Below, piece by piece: positions 18,377 to 27,520 of a stretch of 64,000 nt of DNA. The notes under the pieces were generated by a model that was not told where the DNA came from, did no database searches, and saw only the letters and a list, made by a program, of their open reading frames with translations. The stretch comes from an uncultured Pseudomonadota bacterium (GTDB taxonomy: Bacteria > Pseudomonadota > Alphaproteobacteria > Rs-D84). The position numbers were made by a program, and so were the translations under genes. The stretch covers positions 33,101 to 97,100 of the forward strand of contig CADCGT010000001.1 of the NCBI GenBank assembly GCA_902801125.1. Direction: 5' to 3'. The first letter of the stretch is position 1. Every line of letters begins with the position of its first letter.

Positions 18377-18757
18377 ATGAAATACAAATTTATAGCATTT
18401 GCTTTGATGTTTATGCCGATGTGTGCGTTTGCGGTGGGCGATAATACCGTTACATCAAAGTCTTATGTTGATGCGGAACTTGCAAAAAAACAGAATTTGA
18501 TTGGTGGTGGAACCGCGGATACGGTGATTACAAATACCGGGACGGCCGGGACGGTTGGGTCCAAAGGGGTCTATAAAACAACCACCGCGTACAGTTCGCA
18601 AACCGGTTCGTTGATAGAGGCAAACCATGCAAACAGCGCGATTCAAAATGGCCTTAACGCGCATGTGACATGTGCGGAACCCGTTGGCGGTTCGGCAAGT
18701 GAATGTATTTTATGGAGTATAAATCAATTGTCGGGAACATATTTACCACAACCGTAA
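18377..18757 (+). CDS. exported TSKSYVD-family protein, short
   Basis: Function unknown. The 126-aa product starts with a signal peptide (MKYKFIAFALMFMPMCAFAVG), followed by TSKSYVDAELAKKQN and VITNTGTAGTVGSKGVY. The same block occurs in the next gene, so the two are paralogues. A TSKxYVDxxLxxKQ segment is also common in phage tail-fibre and other trimeric fibre N-termini, so an oligomeric surface role is possible. It has two cysteines near the C-terminus. Spacing to the next gene is 18 bp, so an operon is likely. Confidence 0.65.
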   Translation: MKYKFIAFALMFMPMCAFAVGDNTVTSKSYVDAELAKKQNLIGGGTADTVITNTGTAGTVGSKGVYKTTTAYSSQTGSLIEANHANSAIQNGLNAHVTCAEPVGGSASECILWSINQLSGTYLPQP

Positions 18758-18775
18758 TATAATAGGGCCGGGCGC

Positions 18776-19498
18776 ATGAAAAAGTTTATGGCTTTTTTAT
18801 TTTTTGTTTTGTTTGTCGGGGGCGCGTTTGCCGCCGGTGAAAATGTTCCAACCAGTAAATCCTATGTCGATTCAAAATTAGGCGAAAAACAAGATATTAT
18901 TCCGGCAAATGACGGCGCGGCGCGGGTTTTAACAAACACCGGCACCGCGGGCGAATATGGAACCCGGGGGATTTATGATGCAAATGGCGCGTATGCGACG
19001 CAACAAAATAACCTTGTTGATGCGGCGAGTATGAATGCCGCGGTTCAAAACGCAATAGACAGTGAATTTGAATGCGTGGATGATAATTGTACTTTATTTA
19101 GTGTTGATACAAATGCATCAAATGGTGTTTTTTCTGGGGAAAAATTTACAACAAATAATCAACAAGAAGGTCGTATTTTGTCTGTGGCAAATGCGATAAG
19201 TGATAATGTAAATTATAATGTGACAGATTATATATTTTTAAAGGCCGGTGATTATACAATTACATTTCAAGATACAGCTTCATCTACAGGTCGCATATTT
19301 AGAATTTTGCGTTATGATTTAGATAAAAATTTTATAGATGCGTGGTTGGTTGCATCATCAAAGACCAGTTTGCAAACATTTAATAAGATTCTTGATAGGG
19401 ATTCTTATGTAAGGGTGGCATACAGAAAAACAGATTTTAATATTTCTTTGGCGCCAACAGAACCGATTAAAAACAACTATATGCCCGTTGGACAATAA
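18776..19498 (+). CDS. exported TSKSYVD-family protein, long
   Basis: Paralogue of the preceding gene: signal peptide MKKFMAFLFFVLFVGGAFAAG, then TSKSYVDSKLGEKQD and VLTNTGTAGEYGTRGIY align with it. In this 240-aa version the shared N-terminal block (about 100 aa) is followed by a roughly 120-aa beta-rich domain (YIFLKAGDYTITFQDTAS...) absent from the shorter copy. That layout suggests a common export/assembly head with variable C-terminal display domains. Function unknown. Confidence 0.65.
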   Translation: MKKFMAFLFFVLFVGGAFAAGENVPTSKSYVDSKLGEKQDIIPANDGAARVLTNTGTAGEYGTRGIYDANGAYATQQNNLVDAASMNAAVQNAIDSEFECVDDNCTLFSVDTNASNGVFSGEKFTTNNQQEGRILSVANAISDNVNYNVTDYIFLKAGDYTITFQDTASSTGRIFRILRYDLDKNFIDAWLVASSKTSLQTFNKILDRDSYVRVAYRKTDFNISLAPTEPIKNNYMPVGQ

Positions 19499-19549
19499 TC
19501 CCATTACATACTTGAAATATGCGAATTTTGTTGTTAGAATTTAATCACT

Positions 19550-20329
19550 ATGTTTAGAAAATTGTGGAAAAAATTTTGGGAACCGATTTTGGGTTTTTCG
19601 GGGTTTCAATGGATAATTGCCGGCATTATGGCCGCAATCATTTGGTTTATATACTTTACATGTCGCAAGAAGATTATAAATTACCAAACATTCAAGAAAT
19701 TTCATAATAAGCCCGCGATTTTTGTGTTCTGGCACGGGCGCAGTTTGATGCTGTCGCCGATTGTGTGTTTGGGTGGAATGAAATCATATGCCATTGCGTC
19801 GCGTCACAAAGATGGTAAAATGATGGCAAAATTACAACACTTGTTCGGCCTGCGCGCCATTTACGGCAGTTCGCATAACGGTGGCCTGTCGGTGTTGCGC
19901 GAAGGTGTGCGCGTTCTGCGTCGGGGGGATCATTCGTTGTGCATTTCACCCGATGGGCCGGGGGGACCGTCACTGCGTGTCCAAGAAGGTGCGCTGTATT
20001 TCGCAAAAATGACCGGCGCGCCGATTATTCCGGTGTGCTTTTCCGCGCGACATGTGTGGTTGCAAAATCGGTGGGACCGATATATGTTGGTTTATCCCTT
20101 TACCAAAATAAAGTGCGTCGTCGGGGAACCAATGTATATAGATTCAAAAATATCGGATGAAGATTTCGAATCAAAACGCGCAAAATTAGAAGATATTATG
20201 GTCGGACAACTGCGCGATTTGGATGCGGAATTTAATCACTTTGTCGTTGAACAAGACCTTAAGACCGCAGAATTTAAAAAGGCAAAGCGCGAAGGAAACG
20301 AACCAAAATTGACCAAAAGGTACAGATAG
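19550..20329 (+). CDS. DUF374-type lysophospholipid acyltransferase
   Basis: Probable membrane-associated acyltransferase of the LPLAT superfamily, DUF374 branch, often found with lipid A genes. The 259-aa product has an N-terminal membrane segment (about 20-40), the FWHGRSLML motif replacing the usual HxxxxD, ASRHKDGKMMA, and CISPDGPGGPSLRVQEGAL. The stop is 2 bp before lpxK, so co-transcription is expected. In lipid A pathways such enzymes add secondary acyl chains; the exact substrate cannot be read from sequence. Confidence 0.85.
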   Translation: MFRKLWKKFWEPILGFSGFQWIIAGIMAAIIWFIYFTCRKKIINYQTFKKFHNKPAIFVFWHGRSLMLSPIVCLGGMKSYAIASRHKDGKMMAKLQHLFGLRAIYGSSHNGGLSVLREGVRVLRRGDHSLCISPDGPGGPSLRVQEGALYFAKMTGAPIIPVCFSARHVWLQNRWDRYMLVYPFTKIKCVVGEPMYIDSKISDEDFESKRAKLEDIMVGQLRDLDAEFNHFVVEQDLKTAEFKKAKREGNEPKLTKRYR

Positions 20330-20331
20330 AT

Positions 20332-21252
20332 ATGAAAACACCGTGGTGGTTTTTACATAAAACGCCGTTGGCATTTATCTTGTTGCCGATTGCCGGTGTT
20401 TACTATATTTTTTCGCGTATGGTTTATGGTTGGCGTAAAATGTTCGCGTATCGGTCGCGTCGGAAAATTATCTGTATCGGTGGAATGTTGGCGGGCGGTG
20501 TTGGCAAAACGCCAATTGTGCGCGAAATTGCAAATCGGTTTGATTTGCCCGTCGTTATGCGCGGTTATCGGCGCAGTGCCAAGACCGGAAACATAGGGGA
20601 CGAGGCCACAATGATGATGAACGACGGTATCGCCGTGCATGTGGGACACCGGAAAAGCAATATAATGCTGTTAAATCGGCAAAGTGATAATGGGCCGATT
20701 TTAATGGATGATGGTTTGCAAAATCCATCAATCAAGAAAGATATTTCAATTGTTGTAATGGATGAATCTTTGGGGTTTGGAAATGGTTTCTTGTTGCCGG
20801 CGGGCCCATTGCGCGAACCGGCAAAACACATTGCCCGGGCGGACGCGATAATTGTTATTAAAAAAGATAAAAAACGAAAAATGAAGTTGCCAGAAAATGT
20901 GCCGGTCTTTTATGCAACAAATAAGAATATTATGCCGGCCGGACGATACAATCGCGTTGTTGCGTTTGCCGGGATTGGGTATCCGAAAAAATTCTTTCGT
21001 GCGGTGCCTAATGTTGTTGCACGGCGCGCGTTTGGTGACCATTACCAATACACCGATAAAGATATAGAAAGTTTATTCAAATTGGCAACGAAAAAAAACG
21101 CAAAGTTGTTGACCACCGAAAAAGACTGGGTTCGGTTGCCGGAAAATGTGCGCGATAATATTAAATTTGTAAAATTGGAAACGGTTATAGAAGAAAAATT
21201 CTTTGATTGGTTAAAGGAGAAATTAAATGTCGACATTAAAAAAGACAGTTAA
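20332..21252 (+). CDS. lpxK: tetraacyldisaccharide 4'-kinase
   Basis: Phosphorylates the 4' position of the lipid A disaccharide precursor at the inner membrane. The 306-aa product has an N-terminal hydrophobic helix (about 10-25), a P-loop GGMLAGGVGKTPIV near residue 50, the MRGYRR segment, LMDDGLQNP near 125, and the ADAIIVIKKDK region. Its 3' end overlaps lpxC by 26 bp, a strong sign of coupling of two lipid A steps. Confidence 0.95.
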   Translation: MKTPWWFLHKTPLAFILLPIAGVYYIFSRMVYGWRKMFAYRSRRKIICIGGMLAGGVGKTPIVREIANRFDLPVVMRGYRRSAKTGNIGDEATMMMNDGIAVHVGHRKSNIMLLNRQSDNGPILMDDGLQNPSIKKDISIVVMDESLGFGNGFLLPAGPLREPAKHIARADAIIVIKKDKKRKMKLPENVPVFYATNKNIMPAGRYNRVVAFAGIGYPKKFFRAVPNVVARRAFGDHYQYTDKDIESLFKLATKKNAKLLTTEKDWVRLPENVRDNIKFVKLETVIEEKFFDWLKEKLNVDIKKDS

Positions 21253-22162
21253 ATTTTCTGGGGTGGGAATTCATTCGGGTGCGCCGGTGCATATGGTTGT
21301 GCGGCCGTCTAAAAACCCGGGTATATTTTTTCGGCGGACCGATTTGGGGTCTGGTTTAATTCCGGCGCGGTTTGATAATGTTGGTGATACAACAATGCGG
21401 AATACAACCGTTGGTGATATAAATGCGGCACATGTTAAAACAATTGAACACTTTATGGCGGCAATGTTTATGAATGGCGTGGACAGCGCCGTTGTTGAAA
21501 TAGACGGCCCGGAAACACCAATCTTGGACGGCAGTGCGATTGAATTTTTTAACGCGATTGCAAACGCCGGGGCACATGGCGAAAAACTTAAACGCATTAT
21601 TGTGCGGCGGCCCGTATATGTCGGGGCACGCGAAGTTTTGCGGACTTTGCCGTTTATGACGCGGGTAAAGATTTGGTTTATGAATTTGTTGTCCGGCCGG
21701 CGGGTTGATGGGTTTGTAAAATTGGCACCATCAGATGATGATTCTTTGGAAATAAATGCAACATTGGTGTATCGCGAAAAAATTATTGGGTATCAAAGTT
21801 TTTCTTATAAATATAATGGCACAAAAAAATCGGTGAACGAATTTGTTAAAAATATTGCGCGCGCGCGGACATTTGGAAAATATTCTGAATGGGAATACCT
21901 TAAGAAACACAATATGGCGCGGGGGGCAAACGAAAAAAATGTTATCGCATTAAATGACGCGGGCGATGGAACATTGAATAAAACTTTTTGGCCCGATGAA
22001 TTTGTGCGACATAAAATCATAGACGCAATTGGTGATATGTTCACATCTGGGGGATTTGTTGTCGGAAAATTAGAGTCTTATAAGGGAAGTCATGCCATGA
22101 ATAATATGGTTATTAAAAAACTGTTTAGTAATCCTGATAATTATGATATAATAGACGCGTAA
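21227..22162 (+). CDS. lpxC: UDP-3-O-acyl-N-acetylglucosamine deacetylase
   Basis: Zinc amidase that commits UDP-GlcNAc derivatives to lipid A. The 311-aa product begins KKTVKFSGVGIHSG. Zinc ligands are visible at His75 (TIEHFMAAM), His262 and Asp266 (RHKIIDAIGD), and the catalytic His289 is in KGSHAMNN. The spacing His75-His262 is 187 residues against about 159 in E. coli; the extra sequence is a hydrophobic basic insert around residues 138-160. The start overlaps lpxK by 26 bp, with AAAGGAG upstream. Confidence 0.96.
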   Translation: MSTLKKTVKFSGVGIHSGAPVHMVVRPSKNPGIFFRRTDLGSGLIPARFDNVGDTTMRNTTVGDINAAHVKTIEHFMAAMFMNGVDSAVVEIDGPETPILDGSAIEFFNAIANAGAHGEKLKRIIVRRPVYVGAREVLRTLPFMTRVKIWFMNLLSGRRVDGFVKLAPSDDDSLEINATLVYREKIIGYQSFSYKYNGTKKSVNEFVKNIARARTFGKYSEWEYLKKHNMARGANEKNVIALNDAGDGTLNKTFWPDEFVRHKIIDAIGDMFTSGGFVVGKLESYKGSHAMNNMVIKKLFSNPDNYDIIDA

Positions 22163-22185
22163 ATAAACAAACAAAGGAAAGGAAT

Positions 22186-22617
22186 ATGAAAAAATATTTG
22201 GTTATGATTTTGTCGGCGGTCACACTTTGGGGTTGTGGCGGGTATATCCAGAATGAAAACGGCAGTGAATATATTAAACAATTGGATGGTGAACCAATCG
22301 GTTGCACATTTTTGTATAAATTAGAATCCGAGGTTTCAGTATATGACCAAGATGATGCGCGCCGGTACCTTGAAAATCGTATCGCAGACCAAGCCCGGCC
22401 CGGAAATGCGTATTGGATTGTTAGTGAACGCACCCGTCCAAATGAATGGGTGATATTCGGGCCGGAGCGCGCATTTGTTTTGGCGGCAAATGTGTATGAT
22501 TGTCCAAATGTTCGGACTGTGCGGACCGCGCGTTCGGATAAACCGATGCCGGAATATGATATAAAACCATGTCGCGGTGTGTTTAATGGTGTCGATGATG
22601 GACGATGCTTTCAATAA
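22186..22617 (+). CDS. lipoprotein, 143 aa, DUF4156-like
   Basis: Predicted outer- or inner-membrane lipoprotein: type II signal peptide with lipobox LWGC at about residue 17. The mature part has paired cysteines and a segment IGCTFLYKLESEVSV...LENRIADQARPGNAYWIV, similar in layout to small DUF4156-type lipoproteins (an N-terminal strand-rich part followed by an alanine/arginine helix and a GxN turn). That match is a guess from memory. A clear terminator follows at 22645. Confidence 0.6.
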   Translation: MKKYLVMILSAVTLWGCGGYIQNENGSEYIKQLDGEPIGCTFLYKLESEVSVYDQDDARRYLENRIADQARPGNAYWIVSERTRPNEWVIFGPERAFVLAANVYDCPNVRTVRTARSDKPMPEYDIKPCRGVFNGVDDGRCFQ

Positions 22618-22644
22618 AAAAACAGGTATAAAATAAAAAAAATT

Positions 22645-22670
22645 AAACCGTTATGAAAATAACGGTTTTT
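22645..22670 (+). terminator. intrinsic terminator
   Basis: AAACCGTTAT and ATAACGGTTTTT form a GC-centred stem ending in a T-run, after the lipoprotein gene and before the pilus operon promoter. Confidence 0.85.
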
Positions 22671-22699
22671 TACACTGGAATTGAATGGGCGATTTGTGT

Positions 22700-22705
22700 T
22701 ATAAT
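22700..22705 (+). promoter_or_regulatory. extended -10 promoter of the pilus operon
   Basis: TATAAT at 22700-22705 preceded by TG at 22697-22698 (extended -10), with a weak -35 TGGAAT 18 bp upstream. It lies 30 bp before the TTG start at 22735. Confidence 0.6.
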
Positions 22706-22734
22706 CTGGACACAGGCAGAACGGAAGAGAGAAT

Positions 22735-23997
22735 TTGTCGGGACAATACATACAAATTAAACGGAAAAAATATGCGGCGGGTTTGCTTTGGCAACCGTTG
22801 GTTGCGGGGTTTACACCGCGCGCGTATGCGTATAAATTGGCGCGTGGAATTGACCACCGTTTGAATCGATATATTTCTTATCATGGTATGGTTGGTTTGG
22901 GTGCGCGTGTGAATGGACACCGGTCGGGTATGCCGTCAATCGCGGTTGAAATTGTTGATGCGTTGCCTGGATATACTTCTATGCTGTGCGCGTTTGAAAT
23001 TGGCGGCAAATTTGTAATCGTTGTTGTTCGAAATGGTGTTATTTTGGACGATTTGATTTTTGATAATGAATCGGATGCGCGCGCGAAATATTCTGAATTT
23101 GCCGAAATACCGGATTGGAATGCCGTGTTTGCACCCGCCGCGTGGGGTATGCCACGTGCGGTTGAACGCGATTTGACCGAATTGTTGTCGGGGAATACAC
23201 ATGGGGTTCTGCGCCCGATAAGTCGTTTTGGTGCCGGTGTCATGTCTTTGATATTGTTGGCATTGTTTGGATTTTTATTCCTTTATATTTTTCGCGAACC
23301 AATAAACGAAATTTTTGCCCCAAAGCCCCAGGTGGCAAAACAAAACCCAGAATTGGCCGCGGAATATCATCGTCAAATAGAAGAAAAAAATAAAGAATTA
23401 GATAAAGAATTTAATATGCGACAACCGGCGCCGATTGAACCATTGGTTATGCCGTATGAATTATTGCCAGATAAAATGGAACGCGCGTCTTTGTGTTATC
23501 GCGGAATTGGATTTTTAATGCAACCGGTTACCGGGTGGAATCAAACCGTTGCAGAATGTGGCGAAACACATGTGTTTGCAACATTCCGGCGTGCGTTTGG
23601 AACACTGGACGATTTTTATAATGTTGCGGCAACAACTATGCCGGGCGTGTTCGTCCAAGAAATAAATGATAATGAAATACTGGTGCGGGCAAAATTGCCG
23701 GAACGCGTTGCGGTGCCATCGCAAGATACGCGTGATGCCGATACAATCGTTCGCGAATTGACAAGTCGTTTCCAGGCAATAAATACAGATGTAAATATGA
23801 CGATTGTTGTTGATGCGGTTTCAAATCAAACACAATCTGCGGAATTATATGTTGTCGAAGTGGCGGCGGAATCAAAACTGGTGCCGGAACAATTTATGTT
23901 GATATTTGAAGACTTTGGCGGCGTATATATGACCAAGGCGGCCTGGAACGTGGCCAGAAGAACATGGAACTATGAGGTGATAATCTATGCAAAATAA
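22735..23997 (+). CDS. pilO: PilO-type thin-pilus inner-membrane protein
   Basis: Assembly protein of an IncI/R64-like type IVb pilus. The 420-aa product has a soluble N-terminal domain (about 1-165, with VIVVVRNGVILDD), one membrane segment near 170-195, a charged coiled coil (EEKNKELDKEFNMR) and a periplasmic C-terminal half. That layout, followed by PilP-, PilQ- and PilR-type genes, fits the PilO (PAP_PilO) family. Translation starts at TTG (22735), supported by GGAAGAGAG. It overlaps the next gene by 11 bp. Confidence 0.75.
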   Translation: MSGQYIQIKRKKYAAGLLWQPLVAGFTPRAYAYKLARGIDHRLNRYISYHGMVGLGARVNGHRSGMPSIAVEIVDALPGYTSMLCAFEIGGKFVIVVVRNGVILDDLIFDNESDARAKYSEFAEIPDWNAVFAPAAWGMPRAVERDLTELLSGNTHGVLRPISRFGAGVMSLILLALFGFLFLYIFREPINEIFAPKPQVAKQNPELAAEYHRQIEEKNKELDKEFNMRQPAPIEPLVMPYELLPDKMERASLCYRGIGFLMQPVTGWNQTVAECGETHVFATFRRAFGTLDDFYNVAATTMPGVFVQEINDNEILVRAKLPERVAVPSQDTRDADTIVRELTSRFQAINTDVNMTIVVDAVSNQTQSAELYVVEVAAESKLVPEQFMLIFEDFGGVYMTKAAWNVARRTWNYEVIIYAK

Positions 23998-24700
23998 AAT
24001 TAAAACATTTTTTATGTCTTTGTGTGTTATGTTTGGTGTCGTTGCGGTGTGCCATGCCGATGATACTGTGTTCGAAAATACGGTTGATATTATCGAAGAA
24101 GTAAATGCAGATAACAGTATCGCCGCAAATGAAGAATTTTCCGCAGATGCAATCGAAGACTATAATGTCGAAGGTTCACTGTTTCAACAGATTACAGATT
24201 TGGAGCAGGAAAAAGTCCTTATGCAATTGGAAAAAGAACGCGCGCAATTGAATTTGGACCTTGACCGATTGGCCGCAGAAAAAATTAAACTGCATATGGA
24301 AATAGATACTCTGTCGGGGCGCGCAGAACAGCAACAGCAAGAATTTGAAACCGAACGCGCACGGTTAGAGGCCGAGGCAAAACGTATCGAGATGGAAAAA
24401 GAAGCCATGGCAAATAAACAATTTGATGACGCGCAAAAACCGGCACAGAAACAACAATCTTTTGTTGCCGAACAACCAAAAGATGTTGATATAGAAAAAA
24501 ATTATAAATTGTTAAATGTGTTTGGTGCCGGCGCACAATTACAGGCAACCGTGCAAGATTTATCAAACGGACAAAATAAACGTTTAAGTGTTGGTAAAGA
24601 TTTAGATGGTTGGAATGTTAAATCTATATCTTTGGATGATGGCGTTGTTTTCATCAAAGACGGTAATGTGCAAACATTGAATGTTGGAAATAAAAGTTAG
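23987..24700 (+). CDS. pilP: PilP-type pilus biogenesis protein
   Basis: Periplasmic pilus accessory protein, 237 aa. It has a signal peptide (MQNKIKTFFMSLCVMFGVVAVCHAD), a long alpha-helical coiled coil at about 60-150 rich in E, Q, L and R, and a compact C-terminal beta domain (YKLLNVFGAGAQLQATVQDL...VGKDLDGWNVKSISLDDGV), the shape of the R64 PilP family and of T2SS GspC/PilP homology regions. Overlaps pilO by 11 bp; pilQ starts 2 bp after its stop. Confidence 0.75.
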   Translation: MQNKIKTFFMSLCVMFGVVAVCHADDTVFENTVDIIEEVNADNSIAANEEFSADAIEDYNVEGSLFQQITDLEQEKVLMQLEKERAQLNLDLDRLAAEKIKLHMEIDTLSGRAEQQQQEFETERARLEAEAKRIEMEKEAMANKQFDDAQKPAQKQQSFVAEQPKDVDIEKNYKLLNVFGAGAQLQATVQDLSNGQNKRLSVGKDLDGWNVKSISLDDGVVFIKDGNVQTLNVGNKS

Positions 24701-24702
24701 TT

Positions 24703-26352
24703 GTGGCGCAAAAAATGAAAAGTGCAAGTAAAAAAATCTTGGACGAAGTGGTGTATTCTAAACAACCGTCTGTGCCGGCGGGATTGGAACATGCCGATAA
24801 CAAAGAAATTGTTGAATATTTGTTTTCGGAAAACAATCATTTGTTGACAGCGGTCGGTGGTGAATTTGAATTACCAAAAGAAACGCAAGGCCTGTTGGCG
24901 TATTTTTCGGGTGGATGTTTGATTGTTTCGCGCACACATCGATATGATGGACGCGTGTTGGCGTTTATGGATTTGCTGCGTAAAAAAAATCGGCCTATGC
25001 GGATTCCGTTTTATTCAGATTTGGGTTTGGTGTCGGCGATATATAAATACTATGAAAATAATTTGGGTGATGGAAATCGGTCGCGTCTTGATTACAACAA
25101 CCAAATGCAGAAAGATTTTGTCGATATTGTCGCGCGTGCCGCCGCACAAAAAGTGTCGGATATTCATATCGAAGTTGCAGATCAAACAACAATATATTTC
25201 CGTATAGACGGCAGTATGCAACCAGTATTGGAATTTAATTCGGGTTGGGGTGAATCTTTTGTTCGTGCCGCGTTCGCGTCCGCCGATATCTCAAATGCAA
25301 ACTATGCGCAAAACGAATACCAATCGGCCCAGAAAGATGGGCGAACGCCACTGCGTGGAACCAAAGATTTATACTTGCCCCAGGGTGTGTTGAGTATTCG
25401 TATGCAATTTAATCCAATTGCGTTCGGGTCGCGATATGTGGTTATGCGATTGCTTTATGATAACCCGTCGGAAAGTATTACAACCGAACAAGAATTTGGA
25501 AAATATGAACAAATATTGCTGCGCCGGTTGCGTTCGTTTCCAACGGGATTGGTTGTGGTCGCCGGTCCAACAAGTTCGGGTAAATCAACAACATTGGTTC
25601 GTAATATGGTGTTGATGTTAAAAGAACATAATTATGAAATAAACCTTATTACGGTGGAAGACCCGGTCGAACAAAAAATATTTGGTGCACACCAGATTCC
25701 AGTTATAAATACCACAAACGAAGAACAACGCGAAAATGAATATACCGAGGCATTGGCCGCCGCATTGCGCAGTGACCCCGACACACTTATGGTTGGGGAA
25801 ATTCGAACATTGGCCGCCGCCCAATTGACCGTCAAAGGTGCGTTGTCGGGGCATAATGTTTGGACGACATTGCACGCAAATTCTGCGATGGCGGCACTGG
25901 TGCGATTGTTGGATATGGGGGTCGAAGCATTCAAGTTAAAAGAAGAAACAATGATGCGTGGTTTGGTGTCTATGCGTTTGTTTAAAAGGCTTTGTCCACA
26001 TTGCCGGGAAAAATTGTCGGCGCACCCGGAATACCCGGAATATGCGCGTGTGATGGACGCGTTTGGGGAATTGGGATTAAATCAGGTTTATGTTCGTGGA
26101 CATGGGTGTGAACACTGTAATGAAACCGGAACATTTGGTCGTATCAAGGCCGGTGAAATTATTATAACTAACAGTGAATTTTTAAATCTGGCGTTGGCGG
26201 GAAATACCGATGCCGCCGTTAAATACTGGTTGGAAGAAATGGATGGGCGCACATTAAAAGAATCTGCGTGTGAATTGATGTTGCGCGGTATAATCGGTGT
26301 TGATGAATTGGAACGTTGGGTTGGACTTTTGGACCGGCCGGGGGTGTATTGA
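24703..26352 (+). CDS. pilQ: PilQ-type pilus assembly ATPase (PilB/GspE family)
   Basis: Cytoplasmic hexameric ATPase powering pilus assembly, corresponding to PilQ of R64 (not the secretin PilQ of Neisseria). The 549-aa product carries Walker A GPTSSGKSTTL near residue 290, an aspartate box around ITVEDPVEQ, Walker B SDPDTLMVGEIR and a histidine box TTLHANSAMAAL. A tetracysteine zinc site (CPHCREK...CEHCNETG) is present near 430-470, as in GspE. The start used is GTG 24703; an in-frame ATG at 24715 is possible. Confidence 0.93.
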   Translation: MAQKMKSASKKILDEVVYSKQPSVPAGLEHADNKEIVEYLFSENNHLLTAVGGEFELPKETQGLLAYFSGGCLIVSRTHRYDGRVLAFMDLLRKKNRPMRIPFYSDLGLVSAIYKYYENNLGDGNRSRLDYNNQMQKDFVDIVARAAAQKVSDIHIEVADQTTIYFRIDGSMQPVLEFNSGWGESFVRAAFASADISNANYAQNEYQSAQKDGRTPLRGTKDLYLPQGVLSIRMQFNPIAFGSRYVVMRLLYDNPSESITTEQEFGKYEQILLRRLRSFPTGLVVVAGPTSSGKSTTLVRNMVLMLKEHNYEINLITVEDPVEQKIFGAHQIPVINTTNEEQRENEYTEALAAALRSDPDTLMVGEIRTLAAAQLTVKGALSGHNVWTTLHANSAMAALVRLLDMGVEAFKLKEETMMRGLVSMRLFKRLCPHCREKLSAHPEYPEYARVMDAFGELGLNQVYVRGHGCEHCNETGTFGRIKAGEIIITNSEFLNLALAGNTDAAVKYWLEEMDGRTLKESACELMLRGIIGVDELERWVGLLDRPGVY

Positions 26353-26353
26353 T

Positions 26354-27424
26354 ATGACACGTTTGGAAATTTTTTATGCCAAAATGGTTTGCAGGTTTAG
26401 CAACGACAAACGTATTGCGATTTGGCGTAAATTGGTGTCTTTGTTGAAAAATGATTTTACATTGGTAAATGCACTAAATCGATTACAGATGATTGAATCG
26501 CACGGTGGTGCAAAACCAAATGAACCATTTGCAATTTGCCTGCGCGAATGGGAAAAAAACCTTGAACGCGGGATGAGTTTTTCCGAAGCCACACGCGGTT
26601 GGGTCCCCGCCGAAGAAACATTACTGTTGACAAGTGGAAATATGTCCAGTTTGATTGTAGCGTTGGAAAATGTTGGACGAATAATCGTCGCAAATAAAAG
26701 AATAGGGGGCGCGGTATTCAGTGCAATTGCATATCCGACATTGTTGTTGGTATTGGTGTTCGCAATTATAATTATGGTTGGACTTTATTTGGTGCCACCG
26801 CTTTCCGCCGTTGCCGGTGAAAATATGGTTTGGTCGGGTGGGGCATCATCATTGATATGGTTGTCAAATTTGGCGGGAAATTATTGGAAACCATTTATGG
26901 TTGCACTTGTGATTTTTGGTGTTTTTGTGTGGTGGTCTTTGCCGCGCCTGGCGGGGCGGGTGCGCGCGGTTATTGATAAATTGCCACCATGGAATATATA
27001 TAAAATTCGTATGTCGGTTGGTTGGATGATGTCGTTGTCCGCCATGGTTGCGTCGGGTGTTGCGATACCGGATGCGATGCGTATGTTGGCCGATAATTCA
27101 AATCGGTATTTGCGACGGATATTAGAAGAAACATTGCATTATATCGCGAATGGTGATAATTTGGGTGACGCGTTGCAAAATACAGGTATGGATTTTCCAA
27201 ACCAAGAATTGATAGGCGATTTAACAATCTATGCCGATATGAATGATTTCGATACGAACCTGGGGCAGATTTCAAATGACTATTTGGAAAATTCCGTCAA
27301 GAAAATAGAGGCACTTGCCGAAACATTGAATACTGTTGGAATATTACTTATATCCGCGGTGATTGCGTGGATTGTCCTTGGCACATTCCAGATGCAAGAC
27401 CAGATAACGGCGTTTTTGAGTTAG
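26354..27424 (+). CDS. pilR: PilR-type inner-membrane pilus platform protein (PilC/GspF family)
   Basis: Polytopic platform protein of the pilus machine; the 356-aa product has two GspF repeats, each with a cytoplasmic helical part, and membrane segments near 145-170, 195-220 and 335-355. Conserved stretches such as LERGMSFSEA and GDNLGDALQNTGMDF are at the expected places. The start at ATG 26354 is one base after the pilQ stop (TGATATG). The TAG stop is made by the first unit of repeat copy 3. Confidence 0.9.
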   Translation: MTRLEIFYAKMVCRFSNDKRIAIWRKLVSLLKNDFTLVNALNRLQMIESHGGAKPNEPFAICLREWEKNLERGMSFSEATRGWVPAEETLLLTSGNMSSLIVALENVGRIIVANKRIGGAVFSAIAYPTLLLVLVFAIIIMVGLYLVPPLSAVAGENMVWSGGASSLIWLSNLAGNYWKPFMVALVIFGVFVWWSLPRLAGRVRAVIDKLPPWNIYKIRMSVGWMMSLSAMVASGVAIPDAMRMLADNSNRYLRRILEETLHYIANGDNLGDALQNTGMDFPNQELIGDLTIYADMNDFDTNLGQISNDYLENSVKKIEALAETLNTVGILLISAVIAWIVLGTFQMQDQITAFLS

Positions 27425-27520
27425 TGGTGAGTGTTAGTGGTTAGTAGATTCTGGAATAATTTTTTAATTACGAAATAATTCCAGACACCACTATCCACTA
27501 ACCACTTGCACTAACCACTC
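27421..27520. repeat. GTTAGTG palindromic intergenic element, copy 3
   Basis: Core TCTGGAAT (27450-27457) / ATTCCAGA (27478-27485), shorter arms than other copies. Between convergent pilR and the RusA-like gene; both TAG stops (27422-27424 and complement of 27520-27522) are formed by arm units. Confidence 0.93.
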
